From a bacterium (GTDB taxonomy: Bacteria > Desulfobacterota > DSWW01), in NCBI GenBank assembly GCA_030609865.1, contig JAUWSZ010000222.1, forward strand, positions 1 through 5,477: DNA of 5,477 nucleotides. The letters run 5' to 3'. Position 1 is the first letter of the stretch, and the number at the start of each line of letters is the position of its first letter. The translations under genes and the position numbers were made by a program. Below, in pieces: positions 5,375 to 5,477 of the stretch. The notes under the pieces were generated by a model, which was given only the letters and a program-made list of their open reading frames with translations, was not told the origin of the DNA and did no database searches.

Positions 5375-5477
5375 GTTAACAGTCCCTTTCACTCCCGCTA
5401 GGAAGTTATCGGTGAACCCTTGGAGCAGGCCACAATCAATCATGATGAGTTTGTAGCAACTGTGTAGCAGAGAGGAA

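Noticed and set aside
4853..5443. Minus-strand open frame of 196 codons opposite the end of the CruF-like gene and the 86-aa gene
   Set aside because: The plus-strand frames have clear membrane helices and strong ribosome-binding sites; the antisense product has no recognisable pattern.
5402..5477. A gene or tRNA at the right end
   Set aside because: No open frame with a ribosome-binding site and no cloverleaf is seen. The final AGAGGAA could precede a gene beyond the window, but this cannot be tested here.

Overview
The window is GC-rich, bacterial and gene-dense. It holds seven protein-coding genes in at least four transcription units and no RNA genes. An HdrD/GlpC-type iron-sulfur protein, a classical short-chain dehydrogenase and a CruF-like (DUF422) protein together suggest an environmental, probably anaerobic bacterium. 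Desulfobacterota (former Deltaproteobacteria) is my best guess, made on gene flavour alone; no rRNA or phylogenetic marker is present.

Layout. (1) 1-1179, plus strand: the 3' part of a gene for a cytoplasmic-type electron-transfer protein with two N-terminal [4Fe-4S] ferredoxin motifs and two CCG cysteine-rich domains; its start lies outside the window. (2) 1187-2008, minus strand: a complete short-chain dehydrogenase, convergent with gene 1 (7 nt between the stops), with a near-consensus sigma-70 promoter at 2049-2077. (3) 2158-3969, plus strand: a tight three-gene operon. It encodes an internally duplicated protein with two PCGSGGRL/CxxC modules, a 90-aa two-helix membrane protein whose start overlaps the preceding stop (ATGA), and a 69-aa five-cysteine zinc-ribbon-like protein. 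I cannot name a function for any of the three. (4) 3970-4252: a non-coding stretch dominated by an inverted array of the heptamer AGGTATT/AATACCT, able to fold into a roughly 100-nt hairpin, followed by a 20-bp imperfect palindrome. (5) 4253-5032, plus strand: a polytopic membrane protein with the signature of the carotenoid-biosynthesis CruF/DUF422 family. (6) 5084-5344, plus strand: an 86-aa two-helix membrane protein, probably co-transcribed with gene 5. (7) 5345-5477: a short hairpin and otherwise nothing recognisable.

How the genes relate. Gene 1 probably carries electrons between an oxidoreductase or flavoprotein and a quinone, thiol or disulfide partner, but the partner is off-window. 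The dehydrogenase is separately promoted and its substrate cannot be read from the sequence. The most novel-looking content is the duplicated eight-cysteine protein with its two small partners, and the heptamer hairpin that separates that operon from the carotenoid-family gene.
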